A stretch of DNA of 64,000 nucleotides from Cohnella thermotolerans DSM 17683 (GCF_000429825.1 NZ_AUCP01000023.1:1-64000), one strand, 5' to 3'; positions 7,457-16,449 are shown, counted from the stretch's first letter. The notes: generated by a model not told the origin, from the letters alone. Numbers and translations are program-made.

Positions 7457-9350
7457 CGTCGCTGTCCGTGCTGCCGTCGATCGGCCCGCTCTTCTCGTCC
7501 TTGTCCGGAAGCTGCTTGACGTAGCTGTCGGACATATTGAGCAGCTTGAGCGCGCGGTTGTATTGATCTTCCGTCGAACCGTTCGCGATCTCGCTGTTGT
7601 CGAGCAGCGAATAGTTCGTGCCGTCCTCGTAGGAGATACCGGGCAAGAACGCGCTAGTATCGTTGATGAACGAGCCGGTCGGCAGGAAATGCCGCATCGG
7701 CAGCAGGTTCGTATACTGGTTCAGCAAATCCTCGCCGAAATGGATTTGATTGTTCAAGGACACTCCGAGCAGGTTCGCCACCGTCGGCAAAATGTCGATC
7801 TGTCCGCCCGTCTGCTCCAGCTTGGCCGGATACGTTACGCCGGGCACGTGCATGATAAGCGGAATGTTGAACATGTCGGTGTAGCCGTAATCGCGGCCGT
7901 AAATTTCCTTCATCAAGTCTTTCTCTTTGTTGCTGAGCGCGTACAAAGAGAGGCCCTGATGGTCGCCGTACAGCAGGACGACGCTGTCGTCCCACAGTCC
8001 GCTCGACTTCAACTGCTCGATGAATTGGCCGAGCGCGTAGTCGGCGTAGTTCTGGGCGCGGATGTAATCGCCGACCATCGTCCCTTCGAAGCGTTCGGGC
8101 AGCTGCATCTTGTACTTTCGCTCCGGCAGGTTGAACGGATGATGCGCGCTCATCGAGATGATCATCGCGTAGAACGGCTGCTCGCTCTTGTCCATCTCTT
8201 GCAGCTTGCCGATCGTCTTCGCGTACAGCACTTCGTCCGACGCGCCGAACGCGACGTGGTCGTCGTCGCCGTAATACTTTTTGTCGTAATATTTCTGCCA
8301 GCCGATGGACTTATACAGCTCCGTGCGGTTCCAGAAGCTGATGTCGTTCGTATGGAACGTCGCCGTCGCGTAACCGTTGGCCGCGAGCAGCTTCGGCAAG
8401 CTCGGCAGCGCCTTGTCGACGTAGTGCTGGGTCGCCGGCTCGTGCTGGGGCACGTACAGCGAAGTGTTCACCACGTACTCGGCGTCCGAAGTCGTGCCGG
8501 AACCGACATTCGTATAGAAATTGTCGTAGTGGAAATTTTCGGCCGCCAGTTTGTTCATGTTCGGCGTAATTTCCTGCCCGTCGATTTTCAGTCCGATCAG
8601 GAAGTTCTGAAACGATTCCATCTGGATAATGATCAGGTTCTTGCCCTTGGCCGCGCCAAAGTGCGCCGGCGTCGCGGGCTCCTGGATACCCTTGAGCTGA
8701 TCGATCGCGCTCTGGGTAATATCCTTCTTGTCGATCAGTTCCTCTTCCGACGTCGAATCGGCAAAGATCGTATAAACCTCGTAATTGAGGATGCCCATGC
8801 CTTCCGCTTTTTTAAGCTCGTTCATGCTCGCGTGGTTCGGCCAAATGCTGAAAATGCAAAGCGCCAAAGACAGCACGAACGCCCCGAGCAGCAAGCGCCG
8901 GTTGACGCGCCTTCTCATGCCGATGTTTTTGAGTCTGGCGATCGTCTTCGGCCGCAGCATGAAGATGCCCATAATGACGATATCGATAAAAATGAGCAGG
9001 TAATAAGGATCGAGCAGCGAGTACGTGCTGTCGCCGACTTGCGTCACTTTATCCGCCTGATTCAACGCATGATAAGTTACGATGACGCCATAGTATTTGT
9101 AGTACATGAGTACGGCAAAATAAAGCAAAGTGAGCAGCGCGTTCACGATCATATAGTAGAGAAATTTCCGCTTGGTCGCGAACCATTCGATGACGCAGAA
9201 CACGAGCCAGAAGAACGGGATTTCGGTGACGATCGTCATCCACGAGGGCCCGTCGTCGAATACGACGAACCAAGCCAGAGCGCCCTTCAGCAACAGGATA
9301 ATTGTGAAAAAAATGAACGGTCTGTTGCGTAACGCCCGAATAACAGACAT
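7440..9350 (-). CDS. LtaS-like lipoteichoic acid synthase family sulfatase-fold enzyme
   Basis: The protein has 636 aa: about five N-terminal membrane segments (residues 1-190), then an extracellular sulfatase-fold domain. LtaS-type enzymes transfer glycerol-phosphate from phosphatidylglycerol to build lipoteichoic acid. Expected catalytic elements are visible: IIIQMESF (metal-binding Glu, about residue 243), SGTTSDAEY (catalytic Thr, about 286), and YGDHQG (metal ligands, about 463). The acidic tail (DGSTDSDESFGP) has no known role. I chose the ATG at 9350 because AAGGGGAAAAGG precedes it; the frame runs on 29 codons without a site. A near-consensus promoter lies at 9465-9493. Paralogues may act as primases or on other polymers, so the exact product is less sure. 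Confidence 0.92.
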   Translation of the reverse strand: MSVIRALRNRPFIFFTIILLLKGALAWFVVFDDGPSWMTIVTEIPFFWLVFCVIEWFATKRKFLYYMIVNALLTLLYFAVLMYYKYYGVIVTYHALNQADKVTQVGDSTYSLLDPYYLLIFIDIVIMGIFMLRPKTIARLKNIGMRRRVNRRLLLGAFVLSLALCIFSIWPNHASMNELKKAEGMGILNYEVYTIFADSTSEEELIDKKDITQSAIDQLKGIQEPATPAHFGAAKGKNLIIIQMESFQNFLIGLKIDGQEITPNMNKLAAENFHYDNFYTNVGSGTTSDAEYVVNTSLYVPQHEPATQHYVDKALPSLPKLLAANGYATATFHTNDISFWNRTELYKSIGWQKYYDKKYYGDDDHVAFGASDEVLYAKTIGKLQEMDKSEQPFYAMIISMSAHHPFNLPERKYKMQLPERFEGTMVGDYIRAQNYADYALGQFIEQLKSSGLWDDSVVLLYGDHQGLSLYALSNKEKDLMKEIYGRDYGYTDMFNIPLIMHVPGVTYPAKLEQTGGQIDILPTVANLLGVSLNNQIHFGEDLLNQYTNLLPMRHFLPTGSFINDTSAFLPGISYEDGTNYSLLDNSEIANGSTEDQYNRALKLLNMSDSYVKQLPDKDEKSGPIDGSTDSDESFGP

Positions 9351-9464
9351 TCCTTTTCCCCTTCCTTCCGCGCACAAAAGACAGGCTGAATAGTATGCAG
9401 CCTGTTTTGGTGTGCGTTTGTTTCGGTACATTTTCACATGTGAACGTGCTTCAATGATAGAGAC

Positions 9465-9493
9465 ATTATGCTACTCAATTATTATTTTGTCAA
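9465..9493 (-). promoter_or_regulatory. SigA-type promoter of the LtaS-like gene
   Basis: Read on the minus strand: TTGACA, 17 bases, CATAAT. It lies about 115 bases before the start codon in a short AT-rich island. The rest of the spacer (9494-9619) shows no gene. Confidence 0.78.
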
Positions 9494-9619
9494 AAAGAAA
9501 CTTATTCCGACAGTACGATTTTATAAACATTTTAGGAGCGGTTGAAACAGGGCCCCTCGGACACCGCTTGTACCATTCATATGCGGCCGCGATCCGGGTG
9601 GTGACAGGGCGAAACGCAA

Positions 9620-9646
9620 GGAAGCCGCGGCTGCGTCGCGGCTTCC
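9620..9646 (-). terminator. Terminator-like hairpin after the flavoprotein gene
   Basis: Ten-bp stem GGAAGCCGCG / CGCGGCTTCC with a 7-base loop, 15 bases beyond the flavoprotein stop. The T-tract on the minus strand is weak (TTGCGTTTC). Confidence 0.6.
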
Positions 9647-9660
9647 AGGCTCGTTTTGGT

Positions 9661-10827
9661 TCATCGCGGAGAAGGCGGCGGCGGCAGCCGGGTCGCCCGG
9701 AAAGCGCGGCGCGCAAGCTCCGGCGCGGCTCCGCCCAGCCCCACGAGCAGGGAGGCGAGCGCCGGGCGGCCCAAGGCGGTCTGCAGCAGCCGTCCCCATC
9801 TCGCGGGGTCGGCGAACGGCTTGCGAAGCGCCTCTTCGTAGGCGCGCCCCCACTGCTCCAGGCTCGAGCGGCCCCGCAAATATTCGTCCGCCAGCGGCGC
9901 GCATAGCTCCGCCGACCGCAGCGCCATCGCCATGCCGTCCCCGCACAGCGGCGGCACGACCATGGCCGCGTCGCCGATAAGCGCGACCCGGCCTTCCCAG
10001 GCGCGCGGACCGCGGCCGATCCGGACGGGCGCGACGGCCTTGCCCGTCCCCGCGACGGCCCGGCTTCCGGCGATCCGCCGGCCGAACGCCGGGCTGCGCG
10101 CCGCCGCGAGCCGGAGCCACTCCCGGGGATCGGCTCCGGCTTCCCGCAGGAAGGCCGCGTCGACGAGAGCGGCTACGTTGGCCGTCTGTTCCCCCACGGG
10201 GGCGATGCCGACGTATCCCCCGGCGAAAAAATAAAGCTCGACCTCCGGCTCCGTCCGGACGCCTTCGAGATGAACCTTCCAGCCGACGCGTTCGCCTCCG
10301 GCTTGGCGAGGCCGGGCCCCCGCCTGTCCGGCCAGTCCCGCCGGCGCGCGGCGCCCCCAGGCGCCGATGACCGCGCGCGCGTACAGCGTCCGCTCGCCCG
10401 CATCCCTGCGTCCCCGCGCTTCGATGCGGAGACGCCCGCCCTCCGGCGCGACGGACAGCGCCGTCGTCTCGTCCAGCAGCTCGGCGCCCCGCTCCCGCGC
10501 CGAACGGAGCAGCGCCCCGTCCAGCTCCGGCCGGCTAACGCCGAGGGCGGGCTCGGTCAACCCGAAGCGGAGCTGGCGCCCCGACGCCGCCACGATCCGC
10601 ACCGCTTCGATCGGGCAGGCGGGAAGCCGCCCGACGATCTCGTCCAGGCCGAGCGCGTTCAGGCTGCTTCGGGATTCGGGAGACAGAAACTCCCCGCATA
10701 CCTTATGCCTCGGCGTGCCGCCGCGTTCCACCACCAGCGTGCGCCATCCCCGTCCCGCCAGCGCATGGGCCATGGCGGAGCCGGCGACGCCCGCGCCGAG
10801 AATGACGGCGTCGTACAGACGCTCCAT
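9661..10827 (-). CDS. FAD-dependent oxidoreductase, geranylgeranyl-reductase/hydroxylase type
   Basis: This 388-aa flavoprotein has the dinucleotide motif GAGVAGSA (residues 11-18), a second family motif HKVCGEFLSPES (about 41-52) like that of geranylgeranyl reductases, and the FAD-ribityl motif GDAAMVVPPLCGDG near residue 285. It is the third gene of an operon with a type III polyketide synthase and a methyltransferase. In the Streptomyces srs operon a flavoprotein in the same company hydroxylates or oxidises a methylated phenolic lipid, so a similar tailoring step is the best inference. Prenyl-chain reduction is the main alternative. AAGGAG lies 9 bases before the ATG. Confidence 0.85.
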   Translation of the reverse strand: MERLYDAVILGAGVAGSAMAHALAGRGWRTLVVERGGTPRHKVCGEFLSPESRSSLNALGLDEIVGRLPACPIEAVRIVAASGRQLRFGLTEPALGVSRPELDGALLRSARERGAELLDETTALSVAPEGGRLRIEARGRRDAGERTLYARAVIGAWGRRAPAGLAGQAGARPRQAGGERVGWKVHLEGVRTEPEVELYFFAGGYVGIAPVGEQTANVAALVDAAFLREAGADPREWLRLAAARSPAFGRRIAGSRAVAGTGKAVAPVRIGRGPRAWEGRVALIGDAAMVVPPLCGDGMAMALRSAELCAPLADEYLRGRSSLEQWGRAYEEALRKPFADPARWGRLLQTALGRPALASLLVGLGGAAPELARRAFRATRLPPPPSPR

Positions 10828-10847
10828 GCCGACCGCTCCTTCGCTTT

Positions 10848-10945
10848 TCGCTCCTTACAGTTCCCCTTGCGATTGCTGCCTTCGCCTCACGATTGCGATC
10901 GCCTTGCAATCGCTGCGTTTCCTTACGACTGTTGCGTTCGCGTCA
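10848..10945. repeat. Degenerate 18-19-bp tandem repeat
   Basis: About five diverged copies of a unit like CCTTGCGATTGCTGCGTTCG can be followed at 18-19-base steps (near 10867, 10885, 10903, 10922). The array fills the gap between the methyltransferase and flavoprotein genes, and its last copy runs into the last codons of the methyltransferase. Confidence 0.45.
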
Positions 10946-11648
10946 CGACGGCGGCATAGCGGAACAACGGCCGCCAGGCGTATTCCAGCCTGGCGGCCTC
11001 CCCCATCCGCCGGTCCAACCGCGCCCAATCCTCGCTCCGAAACCCTTTGGCCACCGACAGGGGACCGTCGTGCCGGATGTACCGGTTGCGCGACAGCAGG
11101 CGGGTGGCCGCGAACACGGCCAGCCAGGCGATCCAGTTGCGGTGAATGTCCGCCAGCACGACGCCGGCGCGGGAGACGTCCAACATCCTCTCCAGCGCGG
11201 CTTGCAGCTCGTCGTCGGCGAAATGGTGCGCCATCTGGCTCGCCGTGACGACGTCCGCGCTCCGCGGAGGCAGCGCGAACAGATCCGCCCGCCGTACCTC
11301 GACGCGGCTCTCGCCCCTATACAGCTCGCGCGCCTCCTCGCACGCCTCGTCCGTGACGTCCACGAGCACGATGCGCAGGTCGACGCCGCTGCGCCCCGCC
11401 CAACGGAGCAGCGCGCGGTTGACGTCGCCCGACCCGCAGCCGACGTCGAGCAGCGTCCACGCGGCCGGACGGCCCGCCTCCCGCCACAGCCGCTTCACTC
11501 CGTAGAGGGCGGGGCCGGAAGCGCCGAACAGACGGTTCAGCCGCCGCAGATGCTTCAGCGCCTCCCTCAGCTCCGGACCGCCCGACGCGAAGTCGTCCAT
11601 CAGCTCGGGCTCGCGGGCGCGCTCCCGGAGCGTCGTCCGGCTAAGCAT
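10923..11648 (-). CDS. Class I SAM-dependent methyltransferase (polyketide tailoring)
   Basis: The protein has 241 aa with a Rossmann methyltransferase core: motif I LLDVGCGSGD (about residues 66-75), an acidic strand end near VLVDVTDEA, and the post-motif ASQMAHHF. Its ATG overlaps the end of the type III polyketide synthase gene by 8 bp, so the two are translationally linked. AGGGGG lies 8 bases upstream. Likely role: O- or C-methylation of the polyketide product, as SrsB does in phenolic-lipid biosynthesis. Substrate is inferred from context only. Confidence 0.87.
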   Translation of the reverse strand: MLSRTTLRERAREPELMDDFASGGPELREALKHLRRLNRLFGASGPALYGVKRLWREAGRPAAWTLLDVGCGSGDVNRALLRWAGRSGVDLRIVLVDVTDEACEEARELYRGESRVEVRRADLFALPPRSADVVTASQMAHHFADDELQAALERMLDVSRAGVVLADIHRNWIAWLAVFAATRLLSRNRYIRHDGPLSVAKGFRSEDWARLDRRMGEAARLEYAWRPLFRYAAVVTRTQQS

Positions 11649-12801
11649 GCGCAGCGCCCCCTAGCGCCAGCTCCTCCCGTTCCGCGGGCGCGGCCGGAAG
11701 ATAGGCGATCTTCATCATCTCGGCCCCGACGCCCGGACCGAAGGCGATCGCCACTCCCGTCTCGGGCTGCGCGGACGATAAGTCCCGCGCTTCGAGCTCC
11801 CGCCGCATGTCCTGAAGCACGAACAGCAGCGTGGCGGACGACAAATTGCCGTACTCGCGCAGGACGGCGCGGCTCGCCCGCGTTTGCTCGTCCGTCAGCG
11901 CCAGCGCGCTCTGCAGCGCATCGACGATGCCCCGGCCGCCGGGATGGATCGCCCACAGCCGGGGCGGCTCCCCGCCGCCGAGCCAATCTTGCAGCTCCGG
12001 CGGAACGGCCCGTCCGATCAGGCTCGGAATCCGGGGAGACAAATACAGATCGAAGCCGGTCGGTCCGAGCTTCCATACCATCTCGTCCGCCGAGTCGGGG
12101 AACAGCAGCGTCCGTCCGTCCCCCAGCGCGAAGACGCCCTTGCCGCCTCCGGCGATGACGCACGCGGACGCGCCGTCGCCGAAAAACGCCGTCGCATACA
12201 GCGCCTGCCGGTCGGCGGAAGGCTGGATGTGCAGCGTGCACAGCTCCACGCAGACGACGAGAACGACGGCCGCCGGCTCTCCCTTGGCGATGTCCCTGGC
12301 CAGGCGGATCGCCGTCAGCCCGGCCGCGCAGCCGAGGAACGTCAGCGGAATGCGGCGCACGTCGGGCCTTAGCGCGAGCCCCTTTGCAAGCGCGACGTCG
12401 AGTCCGGGCAGGAATTGCCCGGTGCAGCTCACCGTAATGAGATGCGTAACGTCGCCGGGGCTCGTCTCGCCGTCCAGCAAAGCCCGCTCCGCCGCCTGCC
12501 GCGCAAGCGGAACCGACTCCCGTTCGTACAGGCGCATCCGTTCCGCCGTCGTCGGAACTTCCCCGGGGTCGGCGCTCGCCGCATAGCGGCACAGTCCGGC
12601 CGTCTCGAGCAGATTCGGCTCGCACGTGTAGCGCCGGTCCACGCCCGACTGCCTGAAAATACGCCGCGCCCACCTGGGCGCATCGCCCGCACCGGCGAGC
12701 GCTTCCGCCAATCGGGCCGTCACGTCTTCCTGCGGAAGCACGTTCGGCGGGACCGCGGTGCCGATCCCCCGCAAGACGGGATTGCTATGGTTCATCTCCA
12801 T
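11641..12801 (-). CDS. Type III polyketide synthase (chalcone-synthase family)
   Basis: The enzyme has 386 aa and the thiolase fold. It condenses malonyl-CoA units onto an acyl starter to give resorcinols or pyrones. The catalytic triad is visible: Cys in FLGCAAG (about residue 156), His in WAIHPGG (about 285) and Asn in YGNLSSAT (about 317). It is the first gene of the operon, followed by a methyltransferase (8-bp overlap) and a flavoprotein. Bacterial enzymes in this setting make alkylresorcinol or alkylpyrone membrane lipids. Start: the ATG at 12801 has AAGGAG 11 bases upstream; the GTG at 12813 touches that site and cannot be used. The starter unit cannot be read from sequence. Confidence 0.93.
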   Translation of the reverse strand: MEMNHSNPVLRGIGTAVPPNVLPQEDVTARLAEALAGAGDAPRWARRIFRQSGVDRRYTCEPNLLETAGLCRYAASADPGEVPTTAERMRLYERESVPLARQAAERALLDGETSPGDVTHLITVSCTGQFLPGLDVALAKGLALRPDVRRIPLTFLGCAAGLTAIRLARDIAKGEPAAVVLVVCVELCTLHIQPSADRQALYATAFFGDGASACVIAGGGKGVFALGDGRTLLFPDSADEMVWKLGPTGFDLYLSPRIPSLIGRAVPPELQDWLGGGEPPRLWAIHPGGRGIVDALQSALALTDEQTRASRAVLREYGNLSSATLLFVLQDMRRELEARDLSSAQPETGVAIAFGPGVGAEMMKIAYLPAAPAEREELALGGAAHA

Positions 12802-12901
12802 ATCCGTTCTCACTCCTTAACCGCCGGAAAGGCGACTTGTCCTTTCCTACATGGTATGAAGCCGCGAGCGGATGTAGACCAAACGATCCGAATGCCGTCC
12901 G

Positions 12902-13888
12902 TTACTTCCGGTCCGCCGGATAGATCAACCCCATCTGCCTTCTCGCCTCGTCCATCACTTCCATAACGGCCAGCGACCGCGCATGGGTGTTCACCGCAGA
13001 CTCCTTCGCTCCGCGGCCGATCAGATCGATAAACTCCTGCACCTCGTATTTCATGCTATTGGCGGATTGCGGAACGGTCAGCTCCTCCGTCCGGCCGTCC
13101 CGGTAGCGGATTTCCACCCGCTCCGGCTGGCTGATTTTGTCGATGAGGATGCTGCCCTCTTCCCCCTGAATTTCGCTGGGCACATAAGAATTGGAAATTT
13201 TCGAATACTGAACGACGCCTTCCATCTCTTCGTACTTCAGCAGCAGACTGCCCTCGCCGTCCACGCCCGACGACAGCATGAAGCCGTTCGCCTTGACGTC
13301 CGAAGGCTTGCCGAACAGCACGATCGCCGGGTACAGGCAGTAAATGCCCAAATCCATTAGCGCCCCGTTGGAAAATTCCGGATTGAAGGCGTTCAGCACC
13401 GTCCCCGCGCGGAAAGCGTCGTACCGGGAGGAATACTGGCAGTAGTTCGCAAAATAACGCCGGACCCGGCCGATGGAAGCCAGACGCTCCCGGATGACGC
13501 CGAAATTCGGCAGCAGCGTCGACTTGAGCGCCTCCATGAGCAGGACGCCGTGGCGGGACGCGGCCTCCGTCATGCGACGGACCTCCCGCGCGTTGGAGGC
13601 GAGCGGCTTCTCGCACAGCACGTGCACGCCGTGCTCCATGCACAGCACCGCTTGTTCCGCGTGCAAGCTGTTGGGGCTTGCGATGTAGACCGCGTCGATG
13701 TCCCCGCTTCGGGCCATTTGCCCGATATCGGTATAAATGCGGTTCGCCCCATGCTTGTCCGCGAACGCCCGCGCCTTCTCCTCCGTGCGGGAATAAACCG
13801 CCGCGAGCTCGAACCCCGTCGTCTCCCTCGCCGCTTGAATGAACGCCTCCGTAATCCAGTTCGTTCCGATAACGCCGAATCTCACCAT
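12902..13888 (-). CDS. Gfo/Idh/MocA family oxidoreductase
   Basis: An NAD(P)-dependent dehydrogenase of 328 aa. The N-terminal Rossmann fold has GVIGTNWIT (residues 5-13), and the EKP motif lies near residue 94 (HVLCEKPLASN). The C-terminal domain contains FSNGALMDLGIYCLYP. It is unlike the Gfo/Idh protein at 4229 in detail and more like the trans-dihydrodiol or YvaA-type branch. It stands alone between the polyketide operon and an AraC regulator that is also on the minus strand, with GAGG about 8 bases before the ATG. The substrate is unknown; a sugar is likely. Confidence 0.88.
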   Translation of the reverse strand: MVRFGVIGTNWITEAFIQAARETTGFELAAVYSRTEEKARAFADKHGANRIYTDIGQMARSGDIDAVYIASPNSLHAEQAVLCMEHGVHVLCEKPLASNAREVRRMTEAASRHGVLLMEALKSTLLPNFGVIRERLASIGRVRRYFANYCQYSSRYDAFRAGTVLNAFNPEFSNGALMDLGIYCLYPAIVLFGKPSDVKANGFMLSSGVDGEGSLLLKYEEMEGVVQYSKISNSYVPSEIQGEEGSILIDKISQPERVEIRYRDGRTEELTVPQSANSMKYEVQEFIDLIGRGAKESAVNTHARSLAVMEVMDEARRQMGLIYPADRK

Positions 13889-13984
13889 GTTCTCAACCTC
13901 GCCTTGCCTGTATTGTTAGACTAACCGACTCCATCATACCAGCCCGACGCTTCCGCGCACAAAGGGGCGTGAGACGAACGGCCT

Positions 13985-14881
13985 TCACCGATGGGAAAAG
14001 CGCTGCCGGTACTGCCGCGGCGAGATGCCTTCGTACCGGGCGAAGCGCGAGCTGAAGTAAGGCGTCTGATTGAAGCCGACTTCCTCGGCGATGCGCGCGA
14101 CCGTATAGTCGGTCTGCAGCAGAAGCAGCTTGCTCTGCTCGATCCGGTAGCGCAGCAAATATTCCATCGGCGAGCAGCCGTACTCCTGCTGCATGCACCT
14201 GGCGATGTACACCGGATGGAAGCTCAGCTTCTCCCCGAGCTCCTTCGCCGTAATCTCCTCCCGGTAATGGCTGCGCAAATATTCCGCCGCTTTCTCCGCG
14301 CACAAGGTGGCGGGGGAGGAGCGGGGCGATTCGATCGAAGCGGACAGCAGCCGGACCGCCTCCTGGAACAGCACCTGCTGCTCGAACCGGGCCGCGCTTA
14401 AGTGGGCGCTGGGCGCGAGCTGGATGAGCTGGCGCAGCGTCTCCTCCATTTTGCCGGGATGCTTCACCTTGGCGAACTGGGGCAGCAGGAGCGGAAACGA
14501 GCGGGCCGCGAACACTCTGCTGAGCGTCGCCTCGTCGTGCGGCTCGGGATGGCCCGCTTGCGGGATGACGTCGGTCGCCGTCCAGTTGCCCGTCGTCTGA
14601 AAATGGAGCCAGAAGTAACTCGTCCGCTCCCTGCAGGCCTCCGCCCCGTAATGGTAGCAGTCCGGCCTGAGAATGACCGCGCAGCCTTCGGCCACGTCGT
14701 ATTTCCGGTCTTCTTCCCCGATATAAAGGCAGCCCTCCTTGACGAAGAGCAAATCGAACACTTCGATGTTGCGCCGGCTGACGTGGCGGTCGCCGGGACG
14801 GTTGGTCGTGTAACCGCTCACAATGTAATGAGGCAACGGCGGCAGCGTAAATTGCAGCAGATTCAAAGCCCATCCCCCCAT
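13985..14881 (-). CDS. AraC-family transcriptional regulator
   Basis: This regulator has about 298 residues. A cupin-like N-terminal sensing domain (EVFDLLFVKEGCLYIG, then HYGAEACRERTSYFW) is followed by two C-terminal helix-turn-helix motifs: ITAKELGEKLSFHPVYIARC and VARIAEEVGFNQTPYFSSRF. It is divergent from a MATE transporter, which it may control. Start choice is open: the ATG at 14881 has no clear ribosome site, whereas a TTG at 14866 has GGGGGG six bases upstream and would shorten the protein by five residues. The frame stays open far upstream across the transporter's 5' end, which I regard as a shadow. Confidence 0.88.
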   Translation of the reverse strand: MGGWALNLLQFTLPPLPHYIVSGYTTNRPGDRHVSRRNIEVFDLLFVKEGCLYIGEEDRKYDVAEGCAVILRPDCYHYGAEACRERTSYFWLHFQTTGNWTATDVIPQAGHPEPHDEATLSRVFAARSFPLLLPQFAKVKHPGKMEETLRQLIQLAPSAHLSAARFEQQVLFQEAVRLLSASIESPRSSPATLCAEKAAEYLRSHYREEITAKELGEKLSFHPVYIARCMQQEYGCSPMEYLLRYRIEQSKLLLLQTDYTVARIAEEVGFNQTPYFSSRFARYEGISPRQYRQRFSHR

Positions 14882-14935
14882 CACTGAAGGTTGTAAAAAT
14901 GAAAGTATCCGTTTGAAAAATGACACATGATCCGA

Positions 14936-14952
14936 ATTATAGCATCTATAAT
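14936..14952. promoter_or_regulatory. Palindrome carrying back-to-back -10 boxes of a divergent promoter
   Basis: ATTATAG-CAT-CTATAAT is a perfect 7-bp inverted repeat. Its right arm reads TATAAT on the plus strand (MATE gene) and its left arm reads TATAAT on the minus strand (AraC gene). The -35 boxes on both sides are weak, which fits activator dependence. Confidence 0.5.
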
Positions 14953-15017
14953 TTGTTCTGAACATAAGTCGGATACGGGTTGCCCGCAACCATTGGAATG
15001 TCATCCGGGGGGTTGGA

Positions 15018-16394
15018 ATGGTGAAATCCATCGACAACAAATTTACGCTGTGGGCGCTCGCCTGGCCCATCTTTATCGAAGTGCTGCTGCAGACGATGCT
15101 CGGAACGGTCGACACCGTCATGGTTAGCCGCATCTCGGACGACGCCGTCGCCGTCGTCGGCTTCGCAAACCAGCTGTTCAACGCCTTGAACACGCTGTTC
15201 ATGACGATCGCCGCAGGGACCGGCATTCTGGTCGCGCAGCGGCTCGGCTCCAGGCGCGGCGAGGATGCGCGGACGATCGCCATAATGGGGGTGACCGTCA
15301 GCACGGCGATCGGCCTCGCGCTCAGCGCGCTGCTTTACACCCAGCCGCGCGCCATCGCGCGGTTGCTGCATCTGTCCGACGAGCTGATGCCGCTGGCCGA
15401 CACGTATATTTCGTACGTCGGCGGCGGGATGTTCATGGTCGCCATGACCGCCGCGCTCAGCACGGTTATCCGCAACACCGGCAACACGAGAGGGCCGATG
15501 TACACCGGCATCGCGATCAACCTTTTGCACATCGTGCTCAACTACGTGTTCATTTTCGGAGCGTTCGGGTTCCCGAAATGGGGGCTGACCGGCGTCACGG
15601 TGTCCGACAACGTCTGCCGCTTCCTGTCGTCGGCTATTTTGCTGTACATGTTCCTGTTCGCTTTCGAGCGCAAAATCCGGTTCGCGGAATTCCGCACGTT
15701 CAACGCGAAGCTGTTCAAGGAAATTTTGCGGATCGGCTGGCCGCTGGGCGTCAACATGAGCTGCTGGGTGTTCTCCCAGCTCGCCATCTATTCCTTCCTC
15801 GCGATACTGGGCGCCAAGGAGCTCGCCGCGCGCACGTACATGAACACGCTGGAATCGTTCTGCTTCATGCTCGGGTACGCCTTCGCGCTGGCCGTGCAAA
15901 TCCAGATCGCGCATCTGTACGGGGCTTCCCGGACGAAGGACGCCTACAAAGCCGCTTACCGCGCGCTCGGGCTCGGGCTCTCCCTCGTCATGGCCAACGC
16001 CTTGATTCTGTTCGCGCTGGGCAGGCAAATGCTCGGCCTGTTCACTTCGGATTCGGAAATTTTGGCGATGGGCGTCTCTCTGCTCGGTCTCAACCTGCTT
16101 CTCCAGCCCGGCAAAATGCTGAACATGGCGCTCGGCAACGCGCTGAACGCCGTCGGGGATACGCGTTATATTATGTACACATCGCTAGCTTCGATGGGGC
16201 TGATCGCGACGGGCTGCTCCTACTGGTTCGGCATCCATATGGGCTGGGGACTGATCGGCATCTACTGCTGCATGATCGCGGACGAATACGCGCGCGGCAT
16301 CCTGTCGCTGCTGCGCTGGAGAGAGCGCAAATTTTTGCGGAGAGCGGAAGCCGCCAAGCAGCAAACGGGGGCGGAGCCGTCCTTTACCGTCTGA
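15018..16394 (+). CDS. MATE-family multidrug efflux transporter
   Basis: The protein has 458 aa and about twelve hydrophobic segments. It is a cation-coupled antiporter of the MATE/NorM superfamily that exports drugs or organic cations. Family signatures are the N-terminal WPIFIEVLLQTMLGTVDTVM and, in the second half, ILRIGWPLGVNMSCW. It is divergent from an AraC regulator across a palindromic promoter. A GGGGGG run stands about 5 bases before the ATG. The basic cytoplasmic tail (RWRERKFLRRAEAAKQQ) is ordinary. Transported substrate unknown. Confidence 0.92.
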   Translation: MVKSIDNKFTLWALAWPIFIEVLLQTMLGTVDTVMVSRISDDAVAVVGFANQLFNALNTLFMTIAAGTGILVAQRLGSRRGEDARTIAIMGVTVSTAIGLALSALLYTQPRAIARLLHLSDELMPLADTYISYVGGGMFMVAMTAALSTVIRNTGNTRGPMYTGIAINLLHIVLNYVFIFGAFGFPKWGLTGVTVSDNVCRFLSSAILLYMFLFAFERKIRFAEFRTFNAKLFKEILRIGWPLGVNMSCWVFSQLAIYSFLAILGAKELAARTYMNTLESFCFMLGYAFALAVQIQIAHLYGASRTKDAYKAAYRALGLGLSLVMANALILFALGRQMLGLFTSDSEILAMGVSLLGLNLLLQPGKMLNMALGNALNAVGDTRYIMYTSLASMGLIATGCSYWFGIHMGWGLIGIYCCMIADEYARGILSLLRWRERKFLRRAEAAKQQTGAEPSFTV

Positions 16395-16410
16395 GATCCG
16401 CCGCGCCCGT

Positions 16411-16449
16411 TTGCGGCCGTTTGCGGCCGTTTGCCAAACCGTGTATAAT
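16411..16449 (+). promoter_or_regulatory. Promoter with a short tandem repeat, for the membrane hydrolase gene
   Basis: TATAAT at 16444-16449, with a weak -35 (TTGCGG) 16 bases upstream. The -35 region is made of a 10-bp tandem repeat TTTGCGGCCG (16411, 16421, and a broken third copy at 16431). Confidence 0.45.

Noticed and set aside
14882-15304. Long N-terminal extension of the AraC regulator
   Set aside because: Overlaps the MATE gene and the divergent promoter; no AraC-like sequence there.
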